64,000 nucleotides of DNA from Streptomyces beigongshangae. Its GTDB lineage: Bacteria; Actinomycetota; Actinomycetes; Streptomycetales; Streptomycetaceae. The notes beneath the pieces were generated by a model, which worked only from the letters and a program-made list of their open reading frames with translations, had not been told where the DNA came from and did not search any database. Positions 53,531 to 62,573 of the stretch are shown here, piece after piece (position 1 is the first letter of the stretch; each line of letters begins with the position of its first letter). The stretch covers positions 1-64,000 of the forward strand of contig NZ_JAHKJW010000030.1 in the NCBI RefSeq assembly GCF_019710745.1. The letters run 5' to 3'. The translations under genes were made by a program, and so were the position numbers.

Positions 53531-54568
53531 CTACTCCACGAACAGCCCCCGTGCGGCGGCCCGCGCGTCGAACTCCTCCAGCCGCGCCTGCGCGTCCGGC
53601 AGGCCGTCGCACATCGCCTCCAGCAGCACCCGCCCCAGCAGCATCGGCGCACAGGCCGTGTCGAAGGCGAGCCCCGTCCCGACCGCGGCGGGCAGCAGCA
53701 GATCGGACACCTTGGCGACCGGCGCGAACGCGGAGTCCGCGACGGTGACGACGTTCAGCCCGGCCTCCTTCGCGTACGCCAGGGTCTCCACGACCTCCCG
53801 CGGGTGGCGGGGCAGCGCGAAGCACAGCAGGGTCGTCGCCCCGGCCCGCACCGCCGCGTCGATCCGGTCGTGCGCCATGGTCCCGCCCTCGTGCAGCAGC
53901 CGTACGTCGGGGTGGACCTTGGCCGCGAAGTACGCGAAGCCGTACGCCTGGGACGCGGCGGCCCGCAGTCCGAGCACCGGCAGCGGACGCGAGGCGGCGA
54001 GGAGCCGGCCGGCCCGCTCGACGGGGCGCGGGTCGGCCAGCACGGAGGCGAGATGGCGGAGGTTCTCGATCTCGGCCTCGACGGCCTGCTGGTACTCGTT
54101 GTACGAGCCGGCGTCCGCGGTGGGTTCGGCCGGGGCGATCTCGCGCAGGTGCCTGCGCAGCGCCGGGTAGCCGTCGAAGCCGAGGGCGACGGCGAAGCGG
54201 GTGACGGAGGGCTGGCTGACCCCGGCGAGTTCGGCGAGTTCCACGCTCGACAGGAAGGGCACGTCGGCGGCCCGGCGCACCATGCTGTGGGCGATGCGCC
54301 GCTGGGTGGGGGTCAGCCGGTGCCCCTCGAAGAGCGACTGCAGCCGCCCGGCGGAACCACCGCCCCCGCCGTCCGCACCCGCACCCGCACCCGCACCCGC
54401 ACCCGCCCGATCGTCCGGCCCTCCGGTCCCGTCCCCGGCCCCGCCCCCGGCCCCGTGCATGTCCCTGTCCACATCCCTGTCCCTGTCCCTGTAACCGCCG
54501 CTGCCGTTACCGCTGTCGCTGCCCGTGTCCACGTTCACGTTCACGTCCGGGTTCCCGTCCGCGCTCAT
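53531..54568 (-). CDS. RpiR/MurR-family transcriptional regulator
   Basis: 345 residues. A 75-residue low-complexity start (VNVNVDTGSDS, RDRDRDVDRD, AGAGAGAGAG from hexamer repeats in the DNA at 54375-54405 and about 54461-54493) precedes the HTH_6 domain (LTPTQRRIAHSMVRRAADVPFLSSVELAELAGVSQPSVTRFAVALGF) and a SIS sugar-phosphate-binding domain. The real start may lie downstream of the repeats. ATG 54568 overlaps the stop of the broken ammonia-lyase gene (ATGA), which it probably once controlled. Confidence 0.88.
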   Translation of the reverse strand: MSADGNPDVNVNVDTGSDSGNGSGGYRDRDRDVDRDMHGAGGGAGDGTGGPDDRAGAGAGAGAGADGGGGGSAGRLQSLFEGHRLTPTQRRIAHSMVRRAADVPFLSSVELAELAGVSQPSVTRFAVALGFDGYPALRRHLREIAPAEPTADAGSYNEYQQAVEAEIENLRHLASVLADPRPVERAGRLLAASRPLPVLGLRAAASQAYGFAYFAAKVHPDVRLLHEGGTMAHDRIDAAVRAGATTLLCFALPRHPREVVETLAYAKEAGLNVVTVADSAFAPVAKVSDLLLPAAVGTGLAFDTACAPMLLGRVLLEAMCDGLPDAQARLEEFDARAAARGLFVE

Positions 54569-55400
54569 GCCGTGCTCCCACTCCAGATGTCCGTGAACCG
54601 GTCGGGCAGTGCGGCCGCGGCCGTCACGTCGTCCGTGAGCGCCCGGTCGGCCGGGTCCGCGTCGAGCACCGACTCGGCGGTCTCCAGTGCCCTGCCCACC
54701 GGCAGCTCCGGCTCGGGACGCAGGCCGCGCTGACGCAGCGCCCGTACGGCGGCGACCAGTTCGCAGCCGACCACCAGACGGTACGCGTCGCACGCGCGCA
54801 GGGTCTGGCGGGCGGCGAGCGAGGCGAAACTCGCCTGCTCCTCGACACCCCGGGAGAGCACGGCGTGGCCGAGCGAGGCGGGCGCGGAGAAGGCCCGCAG
54901 ATCACCGAGGGCGGCCCCGCCTCCAGCGCCTCGCACAGTGCCGTGACGACGGAGGGGCGCAGGCCCGCCCCGCCCGCGAGGAGCTGGTTCGCCCGCACGG
55001 CGAGCATCGCCCGGACCTCCCGGGCGGGCAGCTCCGCCCCGACGGCCCCGGCGTGGCTGCGCAGCAGGCGCAGGCCGTGCTCGGCGGCGGCCTCGGTGGG
55101 CACGTCCTCGTTCCGGTTGGCGCCGACGCCGGTGGAGCGGCCGTACACCCTGCCGGTCGCCGCGATCTGCCGGGCCGCGTCCCAGGACTCCTCGACCCAT
55201 TTCATCGCGTCGGTGCCGGGGACGGGCCGGGCGGCCCCGTCGGCGAGGCGTACGACGTCGGCGATCCCCGTGCTGTGGCCGTCCAGCACCACGAGGCCGG
55301 GTGTCCCCGCACCGGACGTGTCCACGTCCTGGTACGACGCGCAACGGGACACGCGGTGCGACGTGCGGTGGGACGTGTGATGCGACGTGTGGTGCGACAT
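54565..55400 (-). pseudogene. Aromatic amino-acid ammonia-lyase (HAL/PAL family), internal deletion and frameshift
   Basis: The first 160 codons (from ATG 55400) encode a good HAL N-terminus: GRVYGRSTGVGANRNEDVP, LRLLRSHAGAVGAELPAREVRAMLAVRANQL, GLRPSVVTALCEALEAG. At about 54925 the family sequence jumps, in another frame, to the C-terminal part ALGDLRAFSAPASLGHAVLSRGVEEQASFASLAARQTLRACDAYRLV. Compared with the usual 500 or more residues about 230 are missing, including the Ala-Ser-Gly that forms the MIO cofactor. The gene cannot make active enzyme. The N-terminus carries an SHHTSH repeat. Confidence 0.88.
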
Positions 55401-55632
55401 GGAGCGCGAACTCCCCTCGGTCCGGGCAGGGGATCTCGGCCGGGGCCGCGGGAGGCCCGCGGCCGGCGCCGCACCGTTGCCGGGTTATTCAAGTAGGGAG
55501 AACTCTGCATGACGATATGCAGCCGGGGCAAGGGACGGCCCCGGAGCCGCCGGGCCGGGTGGGGACGGCCCGGTGCGGACAGGGGGGCTAACCCCCGTGC
55601 CAAGCGCATTCCGCCTCCCTACCGTGGTCCCC

Positions 55633-56079
55633 ATGACCGGTATGGAAGCCCGCGACGCCGAACTCAAGAAGGAACTCGACGCCACCTTGCACATCCGCAA
55701 GGAACTGGGCGAGGAGTACGAGTCCGCGCTGGTCGACTCGTTCCTGGAGAAGGTCGAGCAGCGCCTGGACGGCGCGATCGACCGCCGGGTACGGCGCCAG
55801 CTCGCGGAGCAGCAGATGGTGGTGGCCCGCGACGCGCGCTCCCCGCAGGGGTCCTCGGACTCCTGGGGCGAACGCTTCGGGTTCGGGATCGTCTCCCTCG
55901 TCCTCGCGATCCCCCTGTCCGCGATCGGCGGCGGCATCGGCGAGCTGCCCGGCCTCCTGGTCGCCTGGACGGGCATCGTCGGGGTCAACGTGGTCCAGGC
56001 CGCACGCCTCTCGCCGAACCTCTTCGGCCGGGGGGACAAGGAGAAGTCCGGCCGGGGGAAGCCCGACCCGGACTGGTGA
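55633..56079 (+). CDS. Small membrane protein with coiled-coil start
   Basis: 148 residues. Charged helical N-terminus (ARDAELKKELDATLHIRKELGEEYESALVDSFLEKVEQRLD) followed by two membrane helices (about 85-102 and 107-126) and a charged tail ending KPDPDW. Conserved type in Streptomyces as far as I recall, function unknown. A terminator follows. Confidence 0.8.
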   Translation: MTGMEARDAELKKELDATLHIRKELGEEYESALVDSFLEKVEQRLDGAIDRRVRRQLAEQQMVVARDARSPQGSSDSWGERFGFGIVSLVLAIPLSAIGGGIGELPGLLVAWTGIVGVNVVQAARLSPNLFGRGDKEKSGRGKPDPDW

Positions 56080-56146
56080 GGGACACGGGGAACACGGGGG
56101 GCACGAGGGTCACGGGGACACCGGGTCACGGTCGTACGGGATGACC

Positions 56147-56181
56147 GAAGGGCCCGGTACCCATCGGGTACCGGGCCCTTC
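56147..56181. terminator. Terminator downstream of the membrane protein gene
   Basis: A perfect 16-bp stem GAAGGGCCCGGTACCC (56147-56162) pairs with 56166-56181 around ATC. Confidence 0.88.
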
Positions 56182-56567
56182 GCCGGCTTGCGCGGGGACC
56201 GCCGCACCCCCGTTACCGGGGGGCGGGACGACGGCGGTCCCCGCGAGGGACGCGGGCCGGGTCAGGGCCGGGCCGCGCGTCCGTGGCGTCCATGGAGGCC
56301 CGGGAGCCGCTCCGGTTGTCCTTGGCGCCGTTTCGGTGCCGGCCGGGGCGGGAAGCCTCCCCCGTGCTGATCGCCCGGGAGGTGTCTCCGTCGCCCTTGC
56401 CGACATCCACCACTGTGCCGGGCGCGTGTTAAGCGTGTGCTGCGTGGATGTGACACCCGCGTACCACTTCCGAGAAGTTCCGCCGCGCCCGCGACCACGA
56501 CGGCACCCACGGCACCCACTGCCACGACCGCACCCACGGCCACGTGCGTGGCGGCGCGCCGCGGGTC
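56182..56567. other. Intergenic region with one possible small gene
   Basis: 386 bases between the terminator and the cystathionine beta-synthase stop. Apart from the possible short frame listed separately, I see only imperfect GGCACCCAC repeats around 56500-56540. Confidence 0.5.
56213..56413 (-). CDS. Possible small basic protein
   Basis: A 66-codon frame from GTG 56413 with about 88% GC3, hydrophilic and Arg/Asp/Ser-rich (DVGKGDGDTSRAIST near the start, RRRPAPR at the end). The codon bias favours a real gene, but there is no clear ribosome-binding site and no family. Confidence 0.3.
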   Translation of the reverse strand: MVDVGKGDGDTSRAISTGEASRPGRHRNGAKDNRSGSRASMDATDARPGPDPARVPRGDRRRPAPR

Positions 56568-57959
56568 CTACTGCCGTCCGCCCCGGGCCAGGAAGGACAG
56601 CAGGTCCTGGCGGCTGACGACACCGGTGGGCTTGCCCTCGACGAGGACGATCGCCGCGTCGGCCGTGCCGAGCACGGTCATCAGGTCGCCCACCGGCTCA
56701 CCGGAGCCGACCTGGGGCAGCGGCGCCGACATGTGCTTCTCCAGCGGGTCGGTGAGTGAGGCGCGCTGGGTGAACAGCGCGTCGAGCAGTTCCCGCTCGA
56801 CGACGGAGCCCACGACCTCGGCCGCCATCACGTCCGGGTGCCCGGCGCCCGGCTTGACGATGGGCATCTGGGAGACGCCGTACTCGCGCAGCACCTCGAT
56901 GGCCTCGCCGACCGTCTCGTCCGGGTGCATGTGGACGAGGGAGGGGATGGCCCCGTGCACCTTGTCGCTGAGGACGTCGGCGACCCGGGCGCTGGGGCCC
57001 TCGTCCTCCAGGAAGCCGTAGTCGGCCATCCACTCGTCGTTGAAGATCTTGCTGAGGTAGCCGCGGCCGCCGTCCGGCAGCAGCACGACCACCACGTCGT
57101 CCGGGCCGAGTCGCTCGGCGACCCGCAGCGCGGCCACGACGGCCATACCGCAGGAGCCGCCGACGAGCAGGCCCTCCTCCTTGGCCAGGCGCCGGGTCAT
57201 CTGGAAGGAGTCCTTGTCGGAGACCGCGACGATCTCGTCCGCGACCGTGCGGTCGTACGCGGTCGGCCAGAAGTCCTCACCGACGCCCTCGACGAGGTAC
57301 GGGCGCCCGGAGCCGCCCGAGTAGACGGACCCCTCGGGGTCGGCGCCCACGACGCGGACCCTGCCGTCGCTGGCGTCCTTCAGATAGCGCCCGGTCCCGG
57401 AGATGGTGCCGCCGGTGCCGACGCCCGTGACGAAGTGGGTGATCCGCCCCTCCGTCTGCTCCCACAGCTCAGGGCCGGTGGAGTGATAGTGCGAGGCGGG
57501 GTTGTCGGGGTTGGAGTACTGGTCGGGCTTCCAGGCGCCGGGCGTCTCGCGTACCAGCCGGTCGGAGACGTTGTAGTACGAGTCGGGGTGCCCGGGGTCG
57601 ACGGCCGTCGGGCAGACGACGACCTCGGCCCCGTACGCGCGCAGCACGTTGATCTTGTCGGTGCTCACCTTGTCGGGGCACACGAAGATGCAGTTGTAGC
57701 CCTTCTGCTGGGCCACGATGGCCAGACCCACACCTGTGTTGCCGCTGGTCGGCTCGACGATCGTGCCGCCCGGCCGCAGTGCGCCGCTCTTCTCCGCGGC
57801 CTCGATCATGCGCACGGCGATGCGGTCCTTCACCGAGCCGCCGGGGTTGAAGTACTCGACCTTCGCGAGGACGGTCGCCTGGATGCCGGCGGTCACGCTG
57901 TTGAGCCTCACCAGCGGGGTGTTGCCGACGAGACTGATCATCGAGTCGTGGAATTGCAC
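56568..57959 (-). CDS. Cystathionine beta-synthase
   Basis: 463 residues. Fold-type II PLP enzyme with the lysine in NPGGSVKDRIA (Lys44), TSGNTG near 79-84 and GTGGTISGTGRY; the C-terminus has a CBS-domain pair (about 330-460). It condenses homocysteine and serine (or a cysteine-synthase-like reaction) in transsulfuration. No heme-binding N-terminal extension. Convergent with the membrane protein gene. Confidence 0.95.
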   Translation of the reverse strand: MQFHDSMISLVGNTPLVRLNSVTAGIQATVLAKVEYFNPGGSVKDRIAVRMIEAAEKSGALRPGGTIVEPTSGNTGVGLAIVAQQKGYNCIFVCPDKVSTDKINVLRAYGAEVVVCPTAVDPGHPDSYYNVSDRLVRETPGAWKPDQYSNPDNPASHYHSTGPELWEQTEGRITHFVTGVGTGGTISGTGRYLKDASDGRVRVVGADPEGSVYSGGSGRPYLVEGVGEDFWPTAYDRTVADEIVAVSDKDSFQMTRRLAKEEGLLVGGSCGMAVVAALRVAERLGPDDVVVVLLPDGGRGYLSKIFNDEWMADYGFLEDEGPSARVADVLSDKVHGAIPSLVHMHPDETVGEAIEVLREYGVSQMPIVKPGAGHPDVMAAEVVGSVVERELLDALFTQRASLTDPLEKHMSAPLPQVGSGEPVGDLMTVLGTADAAIVLVEGKPTGVVSRQDLLSFLARGGRQ

Positions 57960-58105
57960 CGTTGTCTCCGGAGCTGCAAAAGAAGTGGTCGGGGTGGTGC
58001 GGTCAGCCTAAGCCCCTCCTGGGCGTTCACACCGCGTTGCGATTGGCCGACGGTCGGTACGGGGCATGCAGTGGGTGTAGGGCTAGGAGGAGGTGGCGGC
58101 TTCGC

Positions 58106-59125
58106 ATGTCGAGCTGGTCGAAGGTGAGGGTGGCCCGGCGGATCGCCGCGGGAGCGGCGTACGGCGGCGGCGGGATCGGGCTGCTGGGCGCGGCGACGGC
58201 CGGGGTGGTGCTGGCCGAGCTGCATCTGGCGAAGCGGCAGGTGGGCAACGGGCGCAGTCCTCATCCACCGAGCGCGGACGGATTGTACGGGTACGCGTAC
58301 GCCGGCGCGGAGGAACCGCTGCGCCTGACGATGCTCGGTGACTCGACGGCCGCGGGACAGGGTGTGCACCGGGCCCGCCAGACACCGGGGGCGCTGCTCG
58401 CGTCCGGGCTCGCGGCGGTGGCGGAGCGACCGGTGCGGCTGCGGAACGTCGCGCTGACCGGCGCCCAGTCGGACGACCTGGACCGCCAGGTCGCGCTGGC
58501 CCTCGGGGACCCGGACGGATGCCCCGAGGTGTGCGTGATCATGATCGGCGCGAACGACGTGACGCACCGGATGCCGGCGACGCGCTCGGTCCGGCACCTG
58601 TCGGCGGCGGTGCGGCGGCTGCGGACGGCGGGCGCCGAGGTGGTCGTCGGCACCTGTCCCGACCTGGGCACCATCGAACCGGTCCAGCAGCCGCTGCGGT
58701 GGATCGCCAAACGGACCTCGCGGCAGCTGGCGGCCGCGCAGACGATCGGCACCGTCGAGCAGGGCGGGCGGACGGTGTCGCTGGGCGACCTGCTGGGGCC
58801 CGAGTTCGCGGCGAATCCGCGGGAACTGTTCGGGCCCGACAGCTACCACCCCTCGGCGGAGGGGTACGCGACCGCGGCGATGGCCGTGCTGCCGACGGTG
58901 TGCGCCGCGCTGGGACTGTGGCCCGCGGAGGAGGAGCGGCCGGACGTGTCCCGGCGGGAGGGGTTCCTGCCGGTGGCCCAGGCGGCCGTGGAGGCGGCGG
59001 CGGAGCCGGGTACGGAGGTCGCGGCCGCCATGCCGACGGGGCCGCGGGGTCCCTGGGCCCTCCTCAAGCGCCGCCGGCGCCGGCGGGTCCCGGCGACGGA
59101 CCCGGTCCCGACGACATCCGCCTGA
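58106..59125 (+). CDS. SGNH/GDSL-family hydrolase
   Basis: 339 residues. A signal anchor (about 10-35), then block I MLGDSTAAGQGV with the catalytic Ser, block II in NVALTGAQSDDL, block III IMIGANDVTH, and block V DSYHPSAEGY with the Asp/His pair. Likely a membrane-anchored extracytoplasmic esterase or lipase; substrate unknown. GGAGGAGG lies upstream of the ATG. The C-terminus is Arg-rich (KRRRRRR). Confidence 0.9.
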   Translation: MSSWSKVRVARRIAAGAAYGGGGIGLLGAATAGVVLAELHLAKRQVGNGRSPHPPSADGLYGYAYAGAEEPLRLTMLGDSTAAGQGVHRARQTPGALLASGLAAVAERPVRLRNVALTGAQSDDLDRQVALALGDPDGCPEVCVIMIGANDVTHRMPATRSVRHLSAAVRRLRTAGAEVVVGTCPDLGTIEPVQQPLRWIAKRTSRQLAAAQTIGTVEQGGRTVSLGDLLGPEFAANPRELFGPDSYHPSAEGYATAAMAVLPTVCAALGLWPAEEERPDVSRREGFLPVAQAAVEAAAEPGTEVAAAMPTGPRGPWALLKRRRRRRVPATDPVPTTSA

Positions 59126-59162
59126 CCGCCCCGCCCCCGCGCCCCCGCGCGCCCAGGTGCCC

Positions 59163-59207
59163 GGGGGCGCGGGGAGCCGCGCGAGCCCCCCACCGGCCCC
59201 GCAGCCG
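59163..59207 (+). repeat. Dispersed GC-rich element, copy D
   Basis: GGGGGCGCGGGGAGCCGCGCG then AGCCCCCCACCGGCCCCGCAG. Just downstream of the SGNH hydrolase gene and directly before an 18-bp tandem array. Confidence 0.82.
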
Positions 59208-59220
59208 ATCCACGACCTGC

Positions 59221-59292
59221 GGAGCACAAAGCAGGGACGCATCACAAAGCGAGGGCGGATCACAAAGCAGGCGCGGAGCACAAAGCAAGCGC
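59221..59292. repeat. 18-bp tandem array, four units
   Basis: Units start at 59221, 59239, 59257 and 59275; each has CACAAAGC at positions 5-12 with variable flanks. The array ends 110 bases before the thiolase start, so it could hold repeated regulator sites; the 18-bp period is not a whole number of helical turns. Confidence 0.9.
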
Positions 59293-59402
59293 TTGGAAAG
59301 TGCGGTCCGTGTCACACGTCCATACCCGTGACCCGCCTCCTACGGGCGGGTAGCTTCCCCCACAGGTCCGCCCACACCCCCGCAACGCCCCTGGAGCCGC
59401 AG

Positions 59403-60623
59403 ATGCCCGAAGCCGTGATCGTCTCGACCGCCCGCTCCCCCATCGGCCGCGCAGGCAAGGGCTCCCTCAAGGACCTGCGCCCCGACGACCTCACCGCCAC
59501 GATCGTCCAGGCGGCCCTCGCCAAGGTCCCGGAGCTCGATCCGAAGGACATCGAGGACCTGATGCTCGGCTGCGGCCTCCCCGGCGGCGAGCAGGGCCAC
59601 AACCTCGGCCGGATCGTCGCCGTGCAGATGGGGATGGACCACCTCCCCGGCTGCACGGTCACCCGCTACTGCTCCTCCTCGCTCCAGACGACCCGTATGG
59701 CCCTGCACGCCATCAAGGCGGGCGAGGGCGACGTCTTCGTCTCGGCGGGCGTGGAGATGGTCTCCCGCTTCACCAAGGGCAGCAGCGACGGCCTCCCGGA
59801 CACGCACAACCCGTTCTTCGCGGAGGCGGAGGCCCGCACCGCGGAGGTCGCCGCGAGCGAGGGCGCGTCGTGGCACGACCCGCGCGAGGACGGCCTCGTC
59901 CCGGACGCGTACATCGCGATGGGCCAGACCGCGGAGAACCTCGCCCGGGTCAAGGGCGTCACCCGTCAGGACATGGACGAGTTCGGCGTCCGCTCGCAGA
60001 ACCTCGCCGAGGAAGCCATCAAGAACGGCTTCTGGGAGCGCGAGATCACCCCGGTCACCACCCCGGACGGCACGGTCGTCGGCAAGGACGACGGCCCGCG
60101 CGCCGGCGTCACCATGGAGGGCGTGCAGGGGCTCAAGCCCGTCTTCCGCCCCGACGGCATGGTCACGGCCGGCAACTGCTGCCCGCTCAACGACGGCGCC
60201 GCCGCCCTGGTGATCATGTCCGACACGAAGGCCCGCGAGCTCGGCGTGACCCCGCTGGCCCGGATCGTCTCGACCGGCGTCACCGGCCTCTCCCCCGAGA
60301 TCATGGGCCTCGGCCCGGTGGAGGCGTCGAGGCAGGCCCTCTCCCGCGCCGGCCTGACCGTCGGCGACATCGACCTGTTCGAGATCAACGAGGCGTTCGC
60401 CGCCCAGGTGATCCCCTCCTACCGCGACCTGGAGATCCCGCTGGAGAAGCTGAACGTGAACGGCGGCGCGATCGCGGTCGGCCACCCGTTCGGCATGACC
60501 GGCGCCCGGATCACCGGCACGCTCATCAACTCCCTCCAGTTCCACGACAAGCAGTTCGGCCTGGAGACGATGTGCGTGGGCGGCGGCCAGGGCATGGCCA
60601 TGGTCATCGAGCGGCTCAGCTAG
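59403..60623 (+). CDS. Acetyl-CoA C-acetyltransferase (thiolase)
   Basis: 406 residues. Active-site Cys90 (RYCSSSLQT), His in GHPFGMTGAR near 360 and Cys in CVGGGQGMA near 393. Condenses or cleaves acyl-CoA by thiolysis; the family includes biosynthetic and degradative types and the sequence alone does not decide. Single-gene unit with a terminator; upstream lies the 18-bp array. Confidence 0.95.
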   Translation: MPEAVIVSTARSPIGRAGKGSLKDLRPDDLTATIVQAALAKVPELDPKDIEDLMLGCGLPGGEQGHNLGRIVAVQMGMDHLPGCTVTRYCSSSLQTTRMALHAIKAGEGDVFVSAGVEMVSRFTKGSSDGLPDTHNPFFAEAEARTAEVAASEGASWHDPREDGLVPDAYIAMGQTAENLARVKGVTRQDMDEFGVRSQNLAEEAIKNGFWEREITPVTTPDGTVVGKDDGPRAGVTMEGVQGLKPVFRPDGMVTAGNCCPLNDGAAALVIMSDTKARELGVTPLARIVSTGVTGLSPEIMGLGPVEASRQALSRAGLTVGDIDLFEINEAFAAQVIPSYRDLEIPLEKLNVNGGAIAVGHPFGMTGARITGTLINSLQFHDKQFGLETMCVGGGQGMAMVIERLS

Positions 60624-60631
60624 CGGCGGAT

Positions 60632-60653
60632 CGGCCGGGGGACTCCCCGGCCG
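60632..60653 (+). terminator. Terminator of the thiolase gene
   Basis: CGGCCGGGG / CCCCGGCCG with loop GACT, 9 bases past the stop. Confidence 0.8.
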
Positions 60654-60928
60654 AAGTACGGCTCCCGTGACCGGAGTTGAACACGGTGTGAGCGCGCGAC
60701 CCGGAGTTCCGCACCCGTCGGGACTCCGGTCGTTCCGTGACCCAATCTCCCCCAGGATGTGACCTAAGTCCCTTCGGGGAGAGATTTACGCAGGTCAGAG
60801 CATTGCGAAAATCATCACCAGGGCTAAAGTCCTGTCCGTTTCATGACGTTGTGCACTGCCGGCTGGTTAGTCCGCCCTTCAAGCTGATGTAGGAAGTCGA
60901 GGGTCGACTTTGAACCGGGAGAACGTCA
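60654..60928. promoter_or_regulatory. Upstream region of the gene at 60929
   Basis: 275 bases, AT-richer at about 60780-60910, likely promoter. GGGAGAA precedes the GTG start. No gene seen. Confidence 0.5.
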
Positions 60929-61720
60929 GTGAGCACCACGATTCTCGCTCTGCTGCTCGCCACAGCCACCACCACGGCTGTGGGCGTCGCCGTTCTGCGC
61001 ACCCTGCTGGCGCTGCGCCGGCAGGTGGCGGCCCTGCACACCGAGCTCACCGAGAGCCGCGCCACGGCCGGGCACGGCCTGCCGCCGGCCGCCCGCGGGG
61101 CGTCGGACACCGACGAGATACGCTCCGCCGTGGCCGAGGCCCTCGCCGACGAGCGGGAGCGCGAACTCGCCGAGGCGCGCGCGTTCTGGGCCGCCCAGGA
61201 GGCGCGGGACGCCGGTGACGTACCGACCCTGCTCGGCCTGCCCGACAGCGAGCTGTTCCTGCCCCGCCAGTCGGACTTCGCGGGCCTGGAGCGCCTGGAG
61301 CCGGTGACCGAGCCGCCCGCCGACGCCGACGAGTTCGCCGGGGAGTCCCCCGAACTGGCCGCGGCCCGGCGGCGCCACCCCTCGCACCCCGACTTCGTAC
61401 CGGTCCAGTCACCGATGGTGAACGACCACGAGCGCACGGTGGCCTGCCTGGAGGAGCTGGCCGAGTCCCGCACGGAACTGGCGGACGTCCGCCCCGGCCC
61501 GCTCGGCACCCTCGACGTCTACGTCTTCGCCGACGGCACCACCCTGTGCATGACACCGGGCCACCGCGAGACCGCCGAACGCCTGGCCGAGTCCCTGCGC
61601 CACGGCCACCCGCCGGTCCTGCTCGGCGGCTCGGGGGTCTCGGGCGCCTACGCCCTCACCTTCGCGTGCGACCAGGAGAACGTCTACGTCCTGGCCGACA
61701 GGGTCATCGCCTCGCTGTAG
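60929..61720 (+). CDS. Membrane-anchored protein of unknown function
   Basis: 263 residues. One N-terminal membrane helix (ILALLLATATTTAVGVAVL), a coiled segment (LRRQVAALHTELTESR), an Asp/Glu/Ala-rich middle, and a compact C-terminal domain with LGTLDVYVFADGTTLCMTPGH and SGAYALTFACDQENVYVLADRVIAS. No family recognised. Confidence 0.8.
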   Translation: MSTTILALLLATATTTAVGVAVLRTLLALRRQVAALHTELTESRATAGHGLPPAARGASDTDEIRSAVAEALADERERELAEARAFWAAQEARDAGDVPTLLGLPDSELFLPRQSDFAGLERLEPVTEPPADADEFAGESPELAAARRRHPSHPDFVPVQSPMVNDHERTVACLEELAESRTELADVRPGPLGTLDVYVFADGTTLCMTPGHRETAERLAESLRHGHPPVLLGGSGVSGAYALTFACDQENVYVLADRVIASL

Positions 61721-61850
61721 ACACCCGGCCGGCCCGCCCCGGCCACCGGCCCGTACCCTCCCGTGTCCCTGCGGACGCCGGTCGTACCGCCGCCCTCCGC
61801 GGGCACCGGTCCGTGCCGTGTGGACGGCCGTCCGTGTCCGTGCGTGCGGA

Positions 61851-62162
61851 TCAGACGCCCGCCCGCTTCTGCGCCTCCTCCACCAGTACCAGTGCCTCCG
61901 CCAGTTCCGCCTCGGTCCTCAGGACGAGCGCGAGGTCGTGCACGGCCACCGTGATCTGGTCCGCGGAGGCGAACATGCCCGCGTCCGGCATCTCGCGGGG
62001 GGTGTGTCCGGGGTCCTCCAGGCGCTGGGCCCGCAGCGCCAACTCCCTGGCCAGACCCAGTGCCTCGGCGGCGGCCCCCCGTTGCAGCCGACTCTGCGGC
62101 GCGGCCCGCAGCCGGTCGGCGAAGTGGTCCACGGCACGGGTCAGCGGCGTCGTATCAAGCAC
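61851..62162 (-). CDS. Small helical protein of unknown function
   Basis: 103 residues, mostly helical with Ala/Leu/Arg, including ADQITVAVHDLALVLRTEAELAEALVLVEEAQ. No membrane segment or family recognised. Codon bias is normal. Divergent from the DUF4287 gene. Confidence 0.7.
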   Translation of the reverse strand: MLDTTPLTRAVDHFADRLRAAPQSRLQRGAAAEALGLARELALRAQRLEDPGHTPREMPDAGMFASADQITVAVHDLALVLRTEAELAEALVLVEEAQKRAGV

Positions 62163-62266
62163 GTCGCGAGACTACGCGTCGCAACCGGACTGTTGCCAAC
62201 ACCCCGGCGCTCAGGCACGGTGGCGTGAAGGACCGGCCTACATCCCCTTTGCGTCCGGAGGCGCCG

Positions 62267-62497
62267 ATGTCCCAAGTCTTCTCCGCGGAGACCCATCGCA
62301 ACCTGCTCGCCCGCATCCCCCACTGCACCGGTCGTGAGATCTCCGACTGGCTGCGCACCGTCGACGAGGGCCCCTCTCTCCACCGCTTCGAGGAGAAGGT
62401 GAGCTGGCTCCGTGCCGAGCACGACCTCGCGTACGGCCACGCCAAAGCGATCATCCACGAGTACGACCTGAGGAGGGCCGCGCGCAACCTCCGTTGA
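62267..62497 (+). CDS. DUF4287-domain protein
   Basis: 76 residues. HRNLLARIPHCTGREISDWLRTVDEGPSLHRFEEKVSWLRAEHDLAYGHAKAIIHEYDLRRA matches the whole DUF4287 module. GGAGG lies 5 bases before the ATG. The strong terminator at 62533 follows. Function unknown. Confidence 0.88.
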   Translation: MSQVFSAETHRNLLARIPHCTGREISDWLRTVDEGPSLHRFEEKVSWLRAEHDLAYGHAKAIIHEYDLRRAARNLR

Positions 62498-62532
62498 GCG
62501 CGCCTCCGTCACGCTCCGGCACCGACGACGGC

Positions 62533-62566
62533 GAAGGGCCCGCGAACCGAGGTTCGCGGGCCCTTC
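62533..62566. terminator. Strong hairpin terminator
   Basis: A perfect 16-bp stem GAAGGGCCCGCGAACC / GGTTCGCGGGCCCTTC around GA, between convergent genes. Confidence 0.9.
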
Positions 62567-62573
62567 GTCCCGA

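Noticed and set aside
54565..55400. Calling the broken ammonia-lyase hutH, the first gene of histidine breakdown
   Set aside because: Its N-terminal motif (YGRSTGVGANRNEDVP) differs from the usual histidine ammonia-lyase YGVSTGFG pattern, and it lies apart from the hut operon; substrate cannot be assigned.
59221..59292. CRISPR array
   Set aside because: Repeats are contiguous 18-bp units with no spacers and no cas genes nearby.
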